The notes beneath the pieces were generated by a model. It searched no databases. It was not told the origin of the DNA and saw nothing but the letters and a program-made list of their open reading frames with translations. A program made the position numbers and the translations under genes. From the NCBI RefSeq assembly GCF_937616625.2, contig NC_065570.1, positions 19,120,046 to 19,184,045 on the forward strand: a DNA stretch of 64,000 bases. Reading direction: 5' to 3'. Each line of letters begins with the position of its first letter. The first letter of the stretch is position 1. This DNA is from Mercurialis annua (Eukaryota > Streptophyta > Magnoliopsida > Malpighiales > Euphorbiaceae). Below, piece after piece: positions 59,963 to 64,000 of this stretch.

Positions 59963-60267
59963 GGGTTAATGTCAAAAAAAACCACGAACTTTACACATTT
60001 TCTCATTTTAATCACGTAGTTTAAATTTTCTCATTTTCATGCACAAACTACCACTTTTTCTCAATTTCATGCATGGTTCTGAGGTTGCACTCATTCATTG
60101 TTGTAAAATGACCTCCGCCTAAGCGAATTACACCAATGGAGTCGTGACACCTCAGCATCATGAATGCATTTAAGAAAAAGTAATAGTTCATACATGAAAA
60201 AAAAAATTAATTGCGTAATTAAAATGAGAAAACGTGAAATGTTGGTGAATTTTTACAACATTAATCC
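59963..60267. mobile_element. Tourist-like (PIF/Harbinger) MITE
   Basis: A 305-bp insert in the satellite with imperfect inverted ends of about 55 bp (GGGTTAATGTCAAAAA against GGATTAATGTTGTAAAAA) and 3-bp duplications TAA (59960-59962 and 60268-60270). Both are typical of Tourist MITEs. It is non-coding. Confidence 0.82.
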
Positions 60268-60270
60268 TAA

Positions 60271-63200
60271 AGGTGAAACTCTTGGATTTGTTTCGTAAAG
60301 TTTGTAAACGTTTGGCTTAAATTGCTAAAAAGGTAAAACGCATGGATTTATTTCGTAACGTTTGTAAACGTTTGGCTTAAATTGCTAAAAAGGTGAAACA
60401 TTTGGATTTTTTTCGTAACACTTGGAATCGTTTGGCTTAAATCTCTAAAAAGGGGAAACGTTTGGATTTTTTTCGTAACGTTTGGCTTAAATTGCTAAAA
60501 TGGTGAAACGTTTGGATTTGTTTTGTATCGTTTGTAAACAATTGGCATACATTGCAAAAAGGGTGAAACGTTTCAATTCGTTTCATAGCGTTTGTAAACG
60601 TTTGGCTTACATTGCTAAAAAAGGGAAACGTTTGGATTTGCTTCGTACCGTTTGTAAACATTTCGCTTAAATTGCTAAAAAGGTTAAGCGTTTCGATTTG
60701 CTTTGTAACGTTTGTAAACGTTTGGCTTAAATTGCTAAAAAGGTGAAAGGTTTGGATTTGTTTCGTAACGTTTGTAAACGTTTGGCTTCAATTGCTAAAA
60801 AGGTGAAATGCTTGGATTTGTTTCGTTACGTTTGTAAACGTTTGGCTTATATTGCTAATAAGCCGAAACGCTTGGATTTGTTTCATTGCGTTTGTAAACG
60901 TTTGTTTTAAATTTCTAAAAAGGTGAAACTCTTGGCCTGTGTTTCGTAACGTATGTAAAGGTTTTGCTTAAATTGCTAAAAATGTGAAATGTTTGGATTT
61001 GTTTCATAACGTTTGTAAACGTTTGGCTTCAATCGCTAAAAAGGGGAAACGTTTGGATTTGGTTCGTAACATTTGTAAACGTTTGGCATAAATCACTAAA
61101 AAGGTGAAACGTTTGGATTTGTTTTGTAACGTTGTAAACGGTTGGCTTAAATCGCTAAAAAGGTGAAACGTTTGGATTTGGTTCTTAACGTTTATAAACA
61201 TTCGGATTTAATCGCTACGTAAACGTTTGGCTTAAATTGGTAAAAAGATGAAACGCTTGGATTATTTTTGTAATTTTTGTAAACGTTTGGCTTAAATTCC
61301 TAATAATGGGAAACGCTTGGATTTATTTCAAAACGTTTGTTAACGTTTGGCTTATGTTGCTAAAAAGGTGAAACGCTTGGATTTGTTTTGTAACGTTTGT
61401 AAACGTTTGGCTTAAATCTCTAAAAAGGTGAAACGCTTGGTTTTGTTTCGTAACGTTTGTAAAGGTTTGGCTTAAATCGTTAAAAATGTGAAACATTTGG
61501 ATTTGTTTTGTAATATTTTAAACATTTGGTTTTGTTTCGTAACGTTTGTAAACGTTTGGCTAATTAAATCGCTAAAAAGGTGAAACGTTTGGATTTGTTT
61601 CGTAACGTTTGTAAACGTTTTGCTTAAATTGCTAAAAAGACGAAACATTTGGATTTGTTTCGTAATGTTTGTAAACGTTTGGCTTAAATTCCAAAAAAGG
61701 ATAAACATTTGGATTTATTTCGTAACGATTGTAAACGTTTGGCTTAAATCGCTAAAAAGGTGAATTGATTGGATTTGTTTAGAAACATTTGTAAACGTTT
61801 GGCTTAAATCGCAAAAAAGGTGAAACGTTTGGATTTGTTCTGTAACGTTTGTAAACGTTTGGCTTAAATGGCTAAAAAGGCGAAATATTTGGATTTGTTT
61901 CATAACCTTTGTAAACGTTTGGCTTAAATCGCTAAAAAGTTTACGTTTGGATTTGTTTCGTAACGTTTCTAAAGATTGGCTTAATTCTCTAAAAAGGTGA
62001 AACGTTTGGATTTGTTTCGTAACGTTTGTAAACGTTTGGCTTCAATCGCAAAAAAGTGAAACGTTTGGATTTGTTTCGTAACGTTTGTAAATGTTTGGCA
62101 TAAATCGCTAAAAGTGTAAAATGTTTGGATTTGTTTGTAACGTTTTAAATGTTTGGCTTATATCGCTAAAATGGGGAAACGTTTGGATTTGTTTCGTAAC
62201 GTTTGCAAAAAATTTGGCTTAAATTGCTAAAAAGGTGAAACGTTTGGATTTGTTTCGTAACGTTTGTAAGCGTTTGGCTTAAATCGCTAAAAAGGTGAAA
62301 CGCTTGGATTTGTTTCGTAACATTTGTAAATGTTTGGTTTAAATTGCTAAAAAGGTGAAACGTTTGGATTTGTTTCCTAATATTTGTATATGTTTGACTA
62401 AAATTGCTAATAAGGCGAAACGCTTGGATCTATTTCGTAACATTTTATCAACGTTTGGCTTAAATCACTAAAAAGGTGAAACGCTTGGATTTGTTTCGTA
62501 ATGTTTGTAAATGTTTGGCTTAAAATGCTAAATAGGTGAAACATTTTTATTTATTTCATAACCTTTGTAAACGTTTGGCTTAAATTGCTAAAAAGGTGAA
62601 ACGTTTGGATTTATTTCCTAACGTTTGTAGCCGTTTGGCTTAATTTGCTAAAAAGGAGAAACATTTGGATTTGTTTCGTAACGTTATAAACGTTTGGCAT
62701 AAATAGCTAACAATGTGAAACGATTGGATTTGTTTCGTAACGTATTAAACGTTTGGCTTAAATTGCTAAAATGGGGGAACGTTTGAATTTGTTTCGTAAC
62801 ATTTGTAAACGTTTGGCTTAAATTGCTAATAAGGTGAAATGTTTGGTTTTGTTCGTAACGTTTGTAAACGTTCAGCTTAAATTACTAAAAAGGTGAAACG
62901 TTTGGATTTGTTTCGTAACGTTTGTAAATGTTTGACTTAAATTGCTAAAAAGTGAAACGCTTGGATTTGTTTCATAACGTTTGTATACGTTGTTCTTAAA
63001 TTAATAAAAAGGTGAAATGCTTGAATTTGTTTTGGAAAGTTTGTAAACGTTTTGCTTAAAATGCTAAAACGGTGAAACGCTTTGATTTGTTTCATAATGT
63101 TTTTAAACGTTTGGTTTAAATTGCTAAAAGGGTGAAAAGCTTGGTTTTTGTTTCGTAACCTTTGTAAACATTTGGCTTAAATCGCTAAAAAGGTGAAACG

Positions 63201-64000
63201 TTTGGATTTGTTTCGTAACGTTTGTAACCGTTTGGCTTAAATTGCTAAAAAGGGGAAACATTTGGATTTGTTTCGTAACGTTTGTAAACATTTGGCATAA
63301 ATCGCAAAAAAGGTGAAACGTTTTGGATTTGATTCGTAACATTTTAAACGTTTGGCTTAAATTTCTAAAATGGGAAAATGTTTCGATTTGTTTCGTAACG
63401 TTTGTAAACGTTTGGCTTAAATTGCTAAAATGGTGAAGCGTTTGTATTCTTTTTGAAATATTTTTAAACGTTTGGCTTAAATCGCTAAAAAGGTGAAACG
63501 TTTGGATTTGTTTCGTAACGTTTGTAAACGTTTGGCTTAAATCGCTAAAAAGGTGAAACGCTAGGATTAGTTTCGTAACGTTTGCGAACGTTTGGCTTAA
63601 ATTACTAAAAAAAGGTGAAACGTTTGGATTTGTTTCGTAACGTTTGTAAACGTTGGCTTTAATTTCTAAAAAGGCGAAACGCTTGGATTTGTTTTGTAAC
63701 ATTTTGTAAACGTTTGGCTTAAATCGCTAAAAAGGTGAAACGGTTCGATTTGTTTCGTAACTTTTGTAAACGTTTGGCTTAAATTGCTAAAAAGGTGAAA
63801 CATTTGGATTTGTTTCATAACCTTTGTAAACGTTTCGCTTAAATCGCTAAAAAGGTGAAACGTTTCGGTTTGTTTCGTAACGTTTGTAATCGTATGGCTT
63901 AAATTGTTAAAAAGGTGAAACGTTTGGATTTGTTTCTTAACGTTTCTAAACGTTTGGCATAAATCGCTAAAAAAGTGAAACGTTTGGATTTGTTTCGTAA
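60271..64000 (-). repeat. 60-bp satellite, inverted block, continuing past the window
   Basis: About 62 monomers in minus orientation. The first part (about 60682-61800) repeats the variant order of 58599-59730 at an offset of about 2080 bp, indicating a tandem segmental duplication. The long open frame at 63124-63702 is a satellite artefact. Confidence 0.93.

Noticed and set aside
63124..63702. 192-codon open frame, and similar frames at 42836-43165, 44625-44924, 45289-45567, 49918-50232 and 60437-61903
   Set aside because: They are translations of the 60-bp satellite. The period is a multiple of three, so one frame stays open; sequence is purely repetitive, with no start context or domain.
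1..64000. Host protein-coding genes, tRNA or rRNA genes, telomeric repeats
   Set aside because: None seen: every coding signal found belongs to a transposable element, and I noticed no cloverleaf with A/B boxes, rRNA core or TTTAGGG array. I could not run tRNAscan or Infernal.

Overview
The window is repeat-dense, AT-rich flowering-plant nuclear DNA. I see no intact host gene, rRNA or tRNA. Everything recognisable is a plant transposable element (CACTA, Ty3/Gypsy LTRs, Ty1/Copia, LINE, MULE- and Tourist-like MITEs) or a 60-bp satellite. This fits pericentromeric or other heterochromatin; the species cannot be read from the sequence.

Left part (1-36878) is a nest of elements. The outermost is a minus-strand Gypsy-type element, called O. 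Its 3' LTR (right-hand part 9040-10707) is cut by a CACTA transposon whose right terminus is at 9039. The CACTA carries a decayed TNP2 transposase (133-3398) and a second transposase gene (3646-8508), and the latter is split by a 3.04-kb solo LTR (5422-8464, TSD ATGAC). A Copia LTR lies at the left edge (1-116). The interior of O (10708-11910 plus 32192-35348) is split by a complete minus-strand element G1 (11911-32186, TSD ATTCA). The 3' LTR of G1 is in turn split by a complete Copia element (12914-21698, TSD CAAAT). The partner LTRs (28907-32186 and 35349-36878) preserve empty target sites for the Copia and CACTA insertions.

O and G1 have Gypsy-style LTRs, an initiator-Met-tRNA primer site and a polypurine tract, but no recognisable pol. 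Each has one unfamiliar gag-position ORF: acidic, with 15-residue repeats. They are therefore probably non-autonomous. Downstream of that ORF they share a roughly 190-nt block closed by a complementary stem. The block recurs in the element at 54387-57251, where the stem has a different but still complementary sequence.

Right part (36879-64000) is a 60-bp-monomer satellite, with roughly 1-kb higher-order periodicity in the middle. It is interrupted by a 5'-truncated LINE (38982-about 41400), by a 6.5-kb LTR segment (52062-58586), and by a Tourist-like MITE (59963-60267). The satellite orientation flips across the 6.5-kb segment.

The most interesting signal is in the LTRs themselves. Six LTRs of clearly different sequence share an ordered set of short blocks and hairpins, mostly downstream of a TATA box and so probably in the RNA leader. 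At several positions the stems differ between copies but keep complementarity, which is what a selected RNA (or DNA) structure would produce. All of this was read by eye; no alignment, folding or database search was run.
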